Origin: SAR202 cluster bacterium
GTDB lineage: Bacteria; Chloroflexota; Dehalococcoidia; Lucifugimonadales; UBA1123
Length of the DNA: 25,085 nt
Direction: 5' to 3'
Assembly (NCBI GenBank): GCA_030743915.1
Contig: JASLRP010000308.1
Span: 1-25,085 of the forward strand
Shown here: in pieces, positions 8,317 through 16,475 of the stretch
Layout of the letters: each line of letters starts with the position of its first letter
Numbering within the stretch: position 1 is the stretch's first letter
Notes under the pieces: model-generated
Seen by the model: the letters and a program-made list of their open reading frames with translations, nothing else
Databases searched by the model: none
Told to the model about the DNA's origin: nothing
Program-made: the position numbers and the translations under genes

Positions 8317-9276
8317 ATGCAACCAACCGAATCGGCAATTCAGCTCAATGATCTGACCAAAGTGTTCGGGCGCGGCAAGAAGTCCGCCATCGCGGCGGAT
8401 CGAGTCTCCATGCAGGTCCGGCCGGGCGAGGTCCTGGGATTCCTGGGTCACAACGGAGCAGGCAAGACCACGACGATCAAGATGATCTGCGGACTGATAA
8501 CCCCGACCTCCGGGGGCATAAAAGTAAACGGATACGATGCCCGTCGCCAGAAGAAACACGCCATGCGCCAGATAGGGGCAGTGCTGGAGGGAACACGAAA
8601 CGTATATTGGCGACTCTCAGCCTGGCAAAATCTTATGTATTTTGGCAGATTGAAAGGCGTTCCAAACAGACAGATTGGCCTTGCGGCCCAGAGGTTACTG
8701 GGGACTCTGGATTTATGGGACCGTCGGCATGAGAAGATACGGAACTTTTCACGGGGCATGCAGCAGAAGGTCGCCATTGCCAGTGCTCTCGTGTCCGACC
8801 CTCCGGTCATACTGTTGGATGAGCCAACCCTGGGACTGGATGTCGAGGCGGCGCGTACCGTAAAGAACGTCGTCCGTCGGCTGGCCCGAGAAGAAAACAA
8901 GGCCGTCTTGCTCACCACTCACCAACTGGACATTGCTGAAGAGCTTTGCGACCGCATTGCCATCATGCGCCAGGGTCGTCTAGTGACCGACAAACCCACG
9001 GACGAACTGCTCTCAATGTTCAGCGACTCACAAGATTATGTGATCAAGTTGGCGGGCCAGACGCCAAGCCAAATCAGCCCAATTCCCAGCCTGACGCTGA
9101 GTGTCGATGACCAGGATACATCGCTCCGGGGACAATTCTCCAGCCAGGAAAAACTGCTGGCAACGCTGGCGCAGACCCACCGAGCCGGTTTCGAGTTGCT
9201 GTCGGTGGCCCGCGTTACGCCGGACCTGGAAGACGTATTCATCGAACTGAACAATTCAGACAGAGAGGTGGCCTGA
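8317..9276 (+). CDS. ABC transporter ATP-binding protein (ABC-2 exporter type)
   Basis: A 319-residue ATPase with all hallmark motifs: Walker A GHNGAGKTT (44-52), signature FSRGMQQ (144-150), Walker B VILLDEP (164-170) and the switch His202. A C-terminal extension of about 80 residues after the nucleotide-binding domain is typical of the NatA/DrrA/CcmA branch that pairs with ABC-2 permeases. It should power export by the next gene's product, whose ATG overlaps this TGA by one base (TGATG), a sign of coupled translation. AAGGAG lies eight bases upstream of the start. The substrate cannot be told from sequence; a lipid, peptide or drug is usual for this branch. Confidence 0.95.
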   Translation: MQPTESAIQLNDLTKVFGRGKKSAIAADRVSMQVRPGEVLGFLGHNGAGKTTTIKMICGLITPTSGGIKVNGYDARRQKKHAMRQIGAVLEGTRNVYWRLSAWQNLMYFGRLKGVPNRQIGLAAQRLLGTLDLWDRRHEKIRNFSRGMQQKVAIASALVSDPPVILLDEPTLGLDVEAARTVKNVVRRLAREENKAVLLTTHQLDIAEELCDRIAIMRQGRLVTDKPTDELLSMFSDSQDYVIKLAGQTPSQISPIPSLTLSVDDQDTSLRGQFSSQEKLLATLAQTHRAGFELLSVARVTPDLEDVFIELNNSDREVA

Positions 9277-10064
9277 TGGCGACCATCACTATATCGACCT
9301 TCAACGAGACGTACAAGGGCCTGCTGATAAGCTGGGATTATAGATTCAACACGCTGACCATGCTGTTCAAATTGAGCCTGTTCTTCGTGTTCATCAGCCT
9401 GATCGCCGGCCAGGGACGCCTCGATCCTGACACCCTTGCCCCTGCGCTGGTGGGTTTCATAATCTGGTTTTACGCAGCTATTGCGCTGAACAGCATGAGT
9501 CGCTCTCTGACCGAGGAGGCTCAGTCCGGGACGCTGGAGCAAATGTTCATGTCGCCTGCGCCAACGGCAGTGTTAATACTCGCCAGATCAGCCAGCGCCG
9601 TCATCCTGGCGACATTGATGCTTTTGCTGATCGTGAGCGGTCTGGTTCTTGGTCTGGGAATATACATCCCATTGGCATGGATTGCGATTCCGATATTCCT
9701 GCTGACGATGACGGGCCTGACAGGATTGGGATTCATGATGGCCGGCGCAACGCTGATATTCAAACAGACTGATCAGTTGACCAATCTTGTCGAGAATTTC
9801 CTGCTGTACCTGGGCGGGACGATACTGGCGGTGGACCTCCTTCCCCACATGCTGGGTCGCTTCGCCTCAATTCTTCCAACGACTCATGGCGTGGCGTTGT
9901 TGCGTAATGTGACGCTGGAGGGCGCGTCTCTGGGTCAGATATGGGACGATGGCAGCCTGACGCGGTTGGCAGTGAATGCGCTAGCCTACATCGTTGCAGG
10001 GTGGGCTGTGTTCAGCTTGTGTGAGAGAATCGCCGAGACAAGAGGATCCCTTGGACAGTACTGA
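9276..10064 (+). CDS. ABC-2 type transporter permease
   Basis: A 262-residue membrane protein with about six hydrophobic segments and the ABC-2 permease layout. A cytoplasmic start is followed by a membrane segment, a loop with SLTEEAQSGTLEQMFMSP (the conserved E-x-G-T-L-E region where the ATPase docks), and then closely spaced helices. It forms the membrane channel for the preceding ATPase, probably as a homodimer because only one permease gene is present. The start codon overlaps the ATPase stop. The stop is followed after five bases by the sigma-factor gene, so all belong to one transcript. Confidence 0.93.
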   Translation: MATITISTFNETYKGLLISWDYRFNTLTMLFKLSLFFVFISLIAGQGRLDPDTLAPALVGFIIWFYAAIALNSMSRSLTEEAQSGTLEQMFMSPAPTAVLILARSASAVILATLMLLLIVSGLVLGLGIYIPLAWIAIPIFLLTMTGLTGLGFMMAGATLIFKQTDQLTNLVENFLLYLGGTILAVDLLPHMLGRFASILPTTHGVALLRNVTLEGASLGQIWDDGSLTRLAVNALAYIVAGWAVFSLCERIAETRGSLGQY

Positions 10065-10069
10065 ACCAC

Positions 10070-10540
10070 ATGACACTGGAAGACCTGTACGAAGAGTTCG
10101 AATCCAGACTGCGAGGCTACGCCTTCAGCCTGGCCCACGACTCCCATGCCGCAGCCGATCTGACCCAGGAAACGTTCCTGCGGGCGACAACCAACGCCCT
10201 GCTTCTGGAGCAGTTGAACAAAAACCAGTGTCGGCGGTGGCTGTACTCCACACTCAAAAACATATTTGTGGATCAATACCGCAGAGGCAGACGCTACGAC
10301 ATCATCCTGGAACAGATGCGAGCGTCGATAGAAGACGAATCCGCGACACTGAACATCGAAGACCTTTCGTTCCTGGATGGAGTGCCCGAACGAGACCGCG
10401 ACATCCTGATTCAGCGTTTCGTGCATGGCTCGACCAGCGCAGAGATCGCATCAGACATTGGGATCCCGGCGGCGACCGTCCGCTCCCGGATCCGTATCGC
10501 CTTAAATCGAATCCGTAAACATCCCGAACTTTACGAGTAA
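10070..10540 (+). CDS. ECF-type RNA polymerase sigma factor
   Basis: A 156-residue protein with only region 2 (about 1-75, including YAFSLAHDSHAAADLTQETFLRA and WLYSTLKNIFVDQYRR) and region 4 (about 105-150, with a helix-turn-helix at SAEIASDIGIPAATVRSRIR). That is the usual make-up of group 4 sigma factors, which switch on a small regulon when released from control. It begins five bases after the permease stop, and no anti-sigma membrane protein of standard type follows. The order exporter-sigma factor-unknown protein recalls the Bacillus SigY locus, where an ECF sigma factor sits with ABC genes, but that is only an analogy. It may drive its own operon; no second promoter was identified. Confidence 0.9.
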   Translation: MTLEDLYEEFESRLRGYAFSLAHDSHAAADLTQETFLRATTNALLLEQLNKNQCRRWLYSTLKNIFVDQYRRGRRYDIILEQMRASIEDESATLNIEDLSFLDGVPERDRDILIQRFVHGSTSAEIASDIGIPAATVRSRIRIALNRIRKHPELYE

Positions 10541-10561
10541 CCAATTCCGATTGGAGCAGAC

Positions 10562-11776
10562 ATGTCCACACAGAACCAACGAAATCTCAGCAACATCGGA
10601 GTATTCGACATTCGCAACGCCAGTGAAGAGGCGATCAAGGCCGTTAATAGCATCGGCAACGTCGGCCTGTTCATAACATCCAGAGAAACAGCCAGTCAGG
10701 TCACCCACATGCAGACAAAAAACGTCGGCGCGTACATCAGCGCCCCATCCGAAGCCAGATTCATCAACGCTGGCCTCACAATCGGGGTCAACTATTTCAA
10801 AGACAGGCAGTCTTCCGAGTCGCTCATCGTCAACGGGCGCATCCTCATCGAAGAGGGAGTTGCCGGCGATGACCTGGAGCATGGCCTGCAAGCCCTGTAC
10901 GTGAACGGCAGCATATTCTATCCATCCGCATTGGAGAGCATAATCCAATCGAAAATACAGTGGCATAATGGAGCATCTGTCGCCTGCGGTGAAGATGACA
11001 TCATCGAGGAAGGGCGATGGGTTATGGACGAGTCTTACCTGAATAACCTGGACGACGACTCGATTATCATCACGGCAGGCAGGCTCGACATCCCCGACGT
11101 TCTACCCAACGACCTGTTGGAGCGCAAGGTTCGGTCGTTGAAAGTTGCCGGCTCAATCAGGCTCCACGAAGAAAACCGGCAGGTCTTGCGGTCTCGGATT
11201 CACCAGATTTCCAATCGCTCCAGAACCACGGTAATTCCAAGCGGATTCCAGCTATACGACATGCCCGTGGAGCTGAACAACGCAACACTCCAGTCACTGA
11301 ATGACGCCCGCATGTTCGTCGATGGCCGCGTGGTGATCGAGCGAGACACCGACCCGGCTCTGTTGGACTCCTCCATCGCCGCCATCGGGACGACCGACAT
11401 CCTGATCTGTCCAGAAGAGTTGCAAGCCACCATAGCGCAAAAGTGCGACCTGATACAGACACGCGCTGTAATTTATCGAGGCGAACTCTGGCTTGTGGAG
11501 GACGAACTGGAAGTCGCGCCATCCCGCTTCGATTTCATGGAAGACGGAGCCACTCTGGTGGTGTGGGGCGAGTTCTCTGTATCACCGGATGTAGAACCCA
11601 AAACCCTGGCAGACAGGTTTGAAGCAGTCCACAACTTCGGAGAGATATACTGCTCTCAAGCACAGATGGGGGCGATCCAGGCCAGGATGAAAACATCCCA
11701 GGGCGAGCTTCTGGAATACGCTGCTCGGGACGAGGGCGCTCTGCAAAGCGCCAACTACGGTTATCTGGCGCTATAG
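10562..11776 (+). CDS. Unrecognised protein of about 81-residue repeats, last gene of the sigma-factor operon
   Basis: A 404-residue soluble protein without signal peptide or membrane segment; I do not recognise a family. It is built from at least four degenerate repeats of about 81 residues. Each has a strand-like phrase ending in a Gly turn (LIVNGRILI at 88, IIITAGRLDI at 168, MFVDGRVVI at 251, LVVWGEFSV at 332), then a helix with Leu, a second strand with Gly (YVNGSIF, KVAGSIR, IGTTDIL, NFGEIYC) and a basic helix (IIQSKI, LRSRI, AQKC, IQARM). A degenerate extra copy opens the protein (NIGVFDI, NVGLFI, NVGAYI). Alternating strands suggest a beta-solenoid or stacked repeat fold. GGAG lies five bases before the ATG. 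Coupling to the sigma factor suggests it senses, scaffolds or restrains it; this is inference. Confidence 0.8.
   Translation: MSTQNQRNLSNIGVFDIRNASEEAIKAVNSIGNVGLFITSRETASQVTHMQTKNVGAYISAPSEARFINAGLTIGVNYFKDRQSSESLIVNGRILIEEGVAGDDLEHGLQALYVNGSIFYPSALESIIQSKIQWHNGASVACGEDDIIEEGRWVMDESYLNNLDDDSIIITAGRLDIPDVLPNDLLERKVRSLKVAGSIRLHEENRQVLRSRIHQISNRSRTTVIPSGFQLYDMPVELNNATLQSLNDARMFVDGRVVIERDTDPALLDSSIAAIGTTDILICPEELQATIAQKCDLIQTRAVIYRGELWLVEDELEVAPSRFDFMEDGATLVVWGEFSVSPDVEPKTLADRFEAVHNFGEIYCSQAQMGAIQARMKTSQGELLEYAARDEGALQSANYGYLAL
10817..11689 (+). repeat. Four coding tandem repeats of about 81 residues
   Basis: Aligned by eye, repeat starts fall near residues 86, 167, 248 and 329 of the 404-residue protein. 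Shared features are a V-x-G-(R/E) turn at the front, a second Gly-(S/E)-I turn about 27 residues later, and an I-Q-(S/A)-(K/R)-(I/M)-type helix end. The repeats are diverged at the DNA level, so the duplication is old. Confidence 0.55.
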
Positions 11777-11788
11777 GCAGGCAGCAGG

Positions 11789-11817
11789 CACAGTATTCCT
11801 GGCGTCAGAATGCTGTG
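11789..11817 (+). terminator. Hairpin ending the ABC/sigma-factor operon
   Basis: CACAGTATT (11789-11797) pairs with AATGCTGTG (11809-11817) over nine bases with one G-U pair. Inside, CTG and CAG pair around GCGT. It starts 12 bases after the TAG stop. The trailing TTGATGGTTG is only moderately T-rich. Confidence 0.5.
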
Positions 11818-11927
11818 TTGATGGTTGAAGCCTGCGCCCAGAATGACTATCCTTTCACTGCCGGGGGGCGCGTTGCAGTGGCCCGATAATATGCCAGACT
11901 GCGACAGAAGCAATCGAAAGGTTCGCT

Positions 11928-13250
11928 TTGTCAGCATTCAGAGCATTCCTGGCGTGGACGCCTCGCACCCCCATATTCTACGGATGGATCGTTCTGGCCG
12001 TTGGAGCGCTGGGCACGTACGTTGCCACCGGAGCCGCCCAGATCACACTGGGCGGGGTTCAAAGTCTCATCACCGATGACACAGGATGGGACCGCCAAAC
12101 CCTGGCATTTGCGGTGACCCTAGGCACCTGGTTGGGTGGCGCCATCACGCCCTTCGTTGGCCGCATGGCCGACAGGCACGGCCCCAGGGGGCTGATGCCG
12201 ATCGCCGCGTTCATCACGGGGCTTTGCTTCTTCGGTCTGGCGGGGGCCAGAGCCATCTGGCAGTTCTATGCCTCCTACATCATCGCCCGGGCCATCGCCA
12301 ACCCCATTCTGGTGGGCGTCGTTCCTCGCACGGTGACGGTCAACTTCTTCCAACGCAGGCGCGGTTTTGCCCTGGGTCTGTCCTCCACTTTCAGGCCCAT
12401 CAGCGGAGCCGGTAACATACAGGTTATCTCAGTCATCGCAAGCTTCTTTAGCTGGAGGGCTGCCTACCGCTATCTTGGCGCGTTCTCCGTGCTGCTGGTA
12501 ATCCCACTGTTTCTCCTGATGCGTCGCAGGCCTGAGGACATCGGGTTGCAGCCCGACGGCGAATCTAAACTGCCTAACACGTTGCCCCCTTCGGACGGTC
12601 CCACGGCCAGCGCCAACCCCGTGGAACGACTGTCGAGCGAACCTGCCTGGACTGCTGGCGCGGCGGCACGAACTTGGACGTTCTGGCTTATCGTCTTCGC
12701 GGAGATGTTCACACTCCTCGTGTCCGGGACCGTTAGCTTCCAGGTGGCTCCCTTCCTGGTGGATTCCGGACTGTCCCAATCGCTGGCGGTGGCCGCCTTG
12801 AGCCTCACCATTCTGCTGGGCGCGCTGGTCAGTCCACTATGGGGCATTGCGGCAGACACCCGCTCGCCGCGATCGTTGACGATGGCGGCGATCCTCCTGA
12901 CCGGTGCAATCACAGTGTTCTTCCTGGTGTTCGACGGCGGCATGCCATCATTCGCAGTTGTCATCGCGTGGGGCACAGCCGCCGGAGGCCTGAACATCCT
13001 GGGAAGCATGATGCTGGCCCAATACTTTGGCCGGACCTCGTTCGGAGCGATATCCGGACTCATGGAGCCTTTCCGAATCGGGGCATTGGGTTTGGGGCCA
13101 ACTTTCGGGGCGATCCTGCTGAGCAGGACCGGCGGCTACATCACCCTTTGGATATTCAGCGTTGCGGCTTACGCGATCGCGCTGGTGTTGATCTACGTTG
13201 TTCGTCCGCCGCGACAATCCCGTGTTGTGGTCGCAGAGTCCAACAGTTGA
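11928..13250 (+). CDS. MFS transporter, copy 1 of a tandem pair
   Basis: A 440-residue, 12-helix major facilitator transporter. The loop between helices 2 and 3 carries GRMADRHGPR (motif A), and a central cytoplasmic loop (about 205-240) divides the two halves. The opening PIFYGWIVLAVGALG and the GWDR segment resemble the oxalate/formate and monocarboxylate transporter-like branch, so a small organic anion is a reasonable but unproven substrate. The start is TTG with AAAGG six bases upstream; no ATG fits. The next gene is a clear paralogue in the same direction. Confidence 0.9.
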   Translation: MSAFRAFLAWTPRTPIFYGWIVLAVGALGTYVATGAAQITLGGVQSLITDDTGWDRQTLAFAVTLGTWLGGAITPFVGRMADRHGPRGLMPIAAFITGLCFFGLAGARAIWQFYASYIIARAIANPILVGVVPRTVTVNFFQRRRGFALGLSSTFRPISGAGNIQVISVIASFFSWRAAYRYLGAFSVLLVIPLFLLMRRRPEDIGLQPDGESKLPNTLPPSDGPTASANPVERLSSEPAWTAGAAARTWTFWLIVFAEMFTLLVSGTVSFQVAPFLVDSGLSQSLAVAALSLTILLGALVSPLWGIAADTRSPRSLTMAAILLTGAITVFFLVFDGGMPSFAVVIAWGTAAGGLNILGSMMLAQYFGRTSFGAISGLMEPFRIGALGLGPTFGAILLSRTGGYITLWIFSVAAYAIALVLIYVVRPPRQSRVVVAESNS

Positions 13251-13349
13251 ACCTTGAGCGCGGAGTGATTATCATTTGCCAGCCGGAGTCTATTGTGACG
13301 GGCCGCATGGGGACACCGACACGGTGGAAGGCATCTGAAGAGTCTCCGT

Positions 13350-14681
13350 TTGTCGGCAATCAAGGCATTCCTGGAATGGACCCCCCGAACTCCCATATTC
13401 TACGGATGGATAATATTGGCCGTCGGAGCGCTGGGCACCTACGTTGCCACTGGAGTGGCGCAGGTGACGCTGGGAGGAGTCCAGAGCCTGATCACCGACG
13501 ACACTGGCTGGGACCGCAGATCGCTGGCCTTCGCGGTCAGCGCGGGGACCTGGACCGGCGCGGTGATAACCCCATTCATGGGCAGGTTGACCGACAGGTT
13601 CGGCCCTCGGGCGCTTATGCCCCCTGCCGCTTTGATCACCGGAGTGTGCTTCTTCATAATCGCCGACTCATCGGCGCTGTGGCAGTTCTATGTTGGATAC
13701 ATCATCGCTCGCGCTGTCGGAAACCCAACGCTGGTGGGCGTCGTCCCTCGAACTGCCGCCGTAAACTTCTTCCAACGACGCAGGGGTCTTGCGCTGGGGC
13801 TGGTGTCCACATTTCGTCCCATCGGCGGGGCCATCAACATACAGATTATCTCAATAGTCGCTGCGACCTTCAGTTGGAGAGCGGCATATCGATATCTGGG
13901 GATATTCTCCATTGTGCTGGCTGTGCCCCTGTTCGTTCTGATGCGGCGAAAACCTGAGGATATCGGCCTTCGCCCCGATGGAGACCCTCCTCCGCATTCA
14001 GAATCCCAGACCCCGGATGTTCCTTCAACCGCCTCTGAGGTCCCGAATGTCCATGCCTCTGAGCCTGTGTGGACGGCGAGTCAGGCGGCTTTGACCACGG
14101 CGTTCTGGTTCGTTGTCGGGGCAGAGATGCTCACCACTCTGACGTCGGCAACGGTGGGGTTCCAGATCGTGCCTTTCCTGGTGGATGGCGGGATGTCGCA
14201 ACCGCTGGCAGTAACGGCCCTGAGCCTCAGTTCGCTATTGGGCGCGTTGGTGAACCCGGGCTGGGGAGTTGCGGCAGACCGATACTCGCCCCGGCGTCTG
14301 GCTCTGATAGCGCTGGCGGTCACATTGCTAATTACCACGTTTTTTCTGGTTATCGACGGAGGCCTGCCTGGAGTAATCGTCGCCGTCTCGTGGGGTATCG
14401 CATCGGGCGGGCTGAACATCCTGGGAAGCATCTTGCTGGCCCGGTTCTTCGGTCGAGCGTCCTTCGGAGCCATATCCGGTCTCATGGGGCCATTTCAGTT
14501 CGGCGCGCTGGGCCTGGGGCCAATTTTGGGGGCGATGCTGTTCACGCAGACTGGCGGTTACACAGTCATCTGGATATTCAGCGTTGTGTGCTACACCATC
14601 GCGCTGGGCCTGTTCTACGCCGTGCGACCTCCGGGCCTGCCTCGGTCGGCGGTCGCGAAGGAGAGCGCAGCGAACGATTGA
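13350..14681 (+). CDS. MFS transporter, copy 2 of a tandem pair
   Basis: A 443-residue, 12-helix major facilitator transporter, closely similar along its whole length to the preceding gene (shared PRTPIFYGWI, VQSLITDDTGWDR, VGVVPRT, GGLNILGS and SFGAISGLM). Motif A reads GRLTDRFGPR. The middle loop (about 205-235) and the last residues diverge most, as expected for paralogues under different selection. It starts with TTG like copy 1, at the same point of the alignment, which supports both starts; a GAAGAG stretch lies nearby. A 99-base gap separates the copies. Substrate unknown; the two may have related but different specificities. Confidence 0.9.
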   Translation: MSAIKAFLEWTPRTPIFYGWIILAVGALGTYVATGVAQVTLGGVQSLITDDTGWDRRSLAFAVSAGTWTGAVITPFMGRLTDRFGPRALMPPAALITGVCFFIIADSSALWQFYVGYIIARAVGNPTLVGVVPRTAAVNFFQRRRGLALGLVSTFRPIGGAINIQIISIVAATFSWRAAYRYLGIFSIVLAVPLFVLMRRKPEDIGLRPDGDPPPHSESQTPDVPSTASEVPNVHASEPVWTASQAALTTAFWFVVGAEMLTTLTSATVGFQIVPFLVDGGMSQPLAVTALSLSSLLGALVNPGWGVAADRYSPRRLALIALAVTLLITTFFLVIDGGLPGVIVAVSWGIASGGLNILGSILLARFFGRASFGAISGLMGPFQFGALGLGPILGAMLFTQTGGYTVIWIFSVVCYTIALGLFYAVRPPGLPRSAVAKESAAND

Positions 14682-14760
14682 GATGACCTAACGCTTCTGG
14701 TCATCGACCATACATTGGAGCCTTCAGGCGGCGCCAGAATCGCTTAGCCGCTAAGGACCC

Positions 14761-16050
14761 TTAATCCGAATCCGCCGTAGTCTGCCTGCGGAACTCTTCC
14801 GATCGAGCATACACCAGGACCACCGGCAGCATCACACCGATGCCGCTCACCATCAGTGCGAATTCGTTGTTGACCGCAGCAGCAAGGAGGCCGCCGACGA
14901 AGTAGCCAATTGGGAACAGTTGCATAGTGATACTGAACAGGCTGGTAACCCTGCCTCGCAGCTCATCGGGTATCGTCATCTGGACCATGGCGTTGATGGT
15001 CGTCATGTAGGCAATTCCGCCCGCGCCCATCACCGCCAACACGGCCAACGACAGATAGAACTCCCGAGAGAATGCGAAGACGAATGTCCCGATCAGCCAG
15101 ATCACTCCTGCGCCAATCGGCAGCAAGCCTTTGCGCCGCACGTTCCCGGCCATCGCGAGGCCGACGGTGCCAACTACCCCACCCAACCCGAATGCCGTCA
15201 TCATCAGGCCGAATCCCATCTCTCCGACATCGAGGATATCGCGGGCGTAGACCGGAATCAGTGGAAACATGAATCCAGCGAAGATTCCTAACACGTTCAG
15301 TGTCATCAGTATCCGGATCACGCTGTTCTCGCGGACATAAAGCAAACCGTCTGCGATATCGGACAGCGCGGACTTCGACTCGTTCCCGCCGTGCACGTTG
15401 CGAGATCGGATCAGCGCCGTTGCCACCACGCCCAAGAACTGAATCCCGCCGACAATGAAGTAGACCGGAGCAACTCCGAAAAATCCCACCAGGAACCCAC
15501 CCAGGGCCGGACCTACGATCATGCCCAGGCTCGACAGCGTCTGGGTGAGCGACACTGCGGTCAGCATCTTCTCCCGGCCAACCAACTCCGCCACGATACT
15601 CTGGGCGGCCGGCATGGTGAACGCAGTTATGCCGCCCTGCACAAGCGTCAGCGCCAGCAGGTGCCAGATCGTGATGATGTCGATCGCCACCAGGTAACCG
15701 ACCACGAGCGCCAGGCCGACGAGGCCCAACCGCATGACCACCAGAATATCTCGCTTGGGGAACCGGTCAGCCGCTAATCCGCCGAGGAGCGAGAGGGCGA
15801 TCGACACGACGGCAGGCAGTCCGTTGACAGCGCCCACCCACGCCTGTGAATCGGTCAGTTCCAGCGCGAGCCATGACTGCACGATCGCCCGCATCTGGAA
15901 GCTGAAGACCAGAACTCCACTGCCCAGGAGCGCGAACCGAAAGTCCCGCAGCTTGAGAAGCGCGAGCGCGAGTTTTCGACCGCTTGGTGCGTCGCCATCC
16001 GGTGTCAGGCCCTCGCCCTCAATCGACTCCGATTTGTCCGCGCTGTCCAT
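14761..16050 (-). CDS. MFS transporter of the MFS_3 (EntS-like) type
   Basis: A 429-residue, 12-helix transporter unrelated in detail to the tandem pair. A charged N-terminal tail (1-30) precedes LLKLRDFRFALLGSG, a segment typical of the EntS-like MFS_3 branch. Motif A appears as GGLAADRFPKRDIL after helix 2. Members export siderophores, drugs or other small molecules; the substrate here is unknown. AGGG lies about seven bases before the ATG. It converges with the tandem MFS genes, with 79 bases between stops containing a CTTAG/CTAAG five-base hairpin too weak to call a terminator. Confidence 0.9.
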   Translation of the reverse strand: MDSADKSESIEGEGLTPDGDAPSGRKLALALLKLRDFRFALLGSGVLVFSFQMRAIVQSWLALELTDSQAWVGAVNGLPAVVSIALSLLGGLAADRFPKRDILVVMRLGLVGLALVVGYLVAIDIITIWHLLALTLVQGGITAFTMPAAQSIVAELVGREKMLTAVSLTQTLSSLGMIVGPALGGFLVGFFGVAPVYFIVGGIQFLGVVATALIRSRNVHGGNESKSALSDIADGLLYVRENSVIRILMTLNVLGIFAGFMFPLIPVYARDILDVGEMGFGLMMTAFGLGGVVGTVGLAMAGNVRRKGLLPIGAGVIWLIGTFVFAFSREFYLSLAVLAVMGAGGIAYMTTINAMVQMTIPDELRGRVTSLFSITMQLFPIGYFVGGLLAAAVNNEFALMVSGIGVMLPVVLVYARSEEFRRQTTADSD

Positions 16051-16437
16051 CGTTTCCCTCTGTCAGCTAAAGACGCTGATCCCCCACAACCTCGCCCACT
16101 TGGCCCAACACTATGCCGGTCTCTCACTCAGCTTAAGGAGAAGCTCATGGCTCCAAGTTAAGCCTTGTGTTGCAATTGTTCGTCTACCACACCATGTTCG
16201 TCGCCGGCAGTTTCAAGCATTCGAATATGGGAGGGCGCCGACGCTCCATTGGACACCATTATGAAATTTCGCTCCGGCGGCTACACGAGCTTGCAGCCTA
16301 CATCGGAATCTTATTCGATATCGACCGGGTAATCCACACCTCTGTTTCGATGTCGTCTTGGGAGATGGACGAACCTTGATGGTTCGGGTGTGACCGCCTG
16401 TTATGAACGACGCAATCTCTTGCAGTTCAACATGGCG
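16051..16437. other. Intergenic region between divergent MFS and FAD oxidoreductase genes
   Basis: Nearly 400 bases with no convincing gene; the short frames here lack ribosome sites and protein-like composition. A six-base perfect inverted repeat, CGAACC-TTGAT-GGTTCG (16370-16386), about 50 bases upstream of the -10 element of the FAD gene, could bind a regulator. No tRNA fold was seen. Confidence 0.3.
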
Positions 16438-16443
16438 TATAAT
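16438..16443 (+). promoter_or_regulatory. -10 element (TATAAT) of the FAD oxidoreductase gene
   Basis: A consensus TATAAT lies 32 bases before the ATG at 16476. No good -35 hexamer stands at 17 bases; TTGCAG is present only 12 bases upstream. AGGAG (16463-16467) is eight bases from the ATG. Confidence 0.45.
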
Positions 16444-16475
16444 CACACTCACCCAAATACTCAGGAGTTCGTGAC

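Noticed and set aside
8237..8338. N-terminal extension of the VWA protein to 8338
   Set aside because: It would overlap the ABC promoter and start codon. The inner ATG at 8236 begins the family-like sequence.
12839..13957. A 372-codon plus-strand frame bridging the two MFS genes
   Set aside because: It overlaps both transporters in another frame, its translation is rich in Arg, His, Gly and Cys with no domain, and the MFS frames are unmistakable. It is an effect of GC-rich codons.
14743..14755. CTTAG-CCG-CTAAG hairpin between convergent MFS genes
   Set aside because: The five-base stem is weak and no T run follows on either strand, so it was not listed as a terminator.
16167..16452. Short frames on both strands in the gap before the FAD oxidoreductase
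   Set aside because: They have no ribosome site and no protein-like pattern. The region fits better as regulatory DNA.
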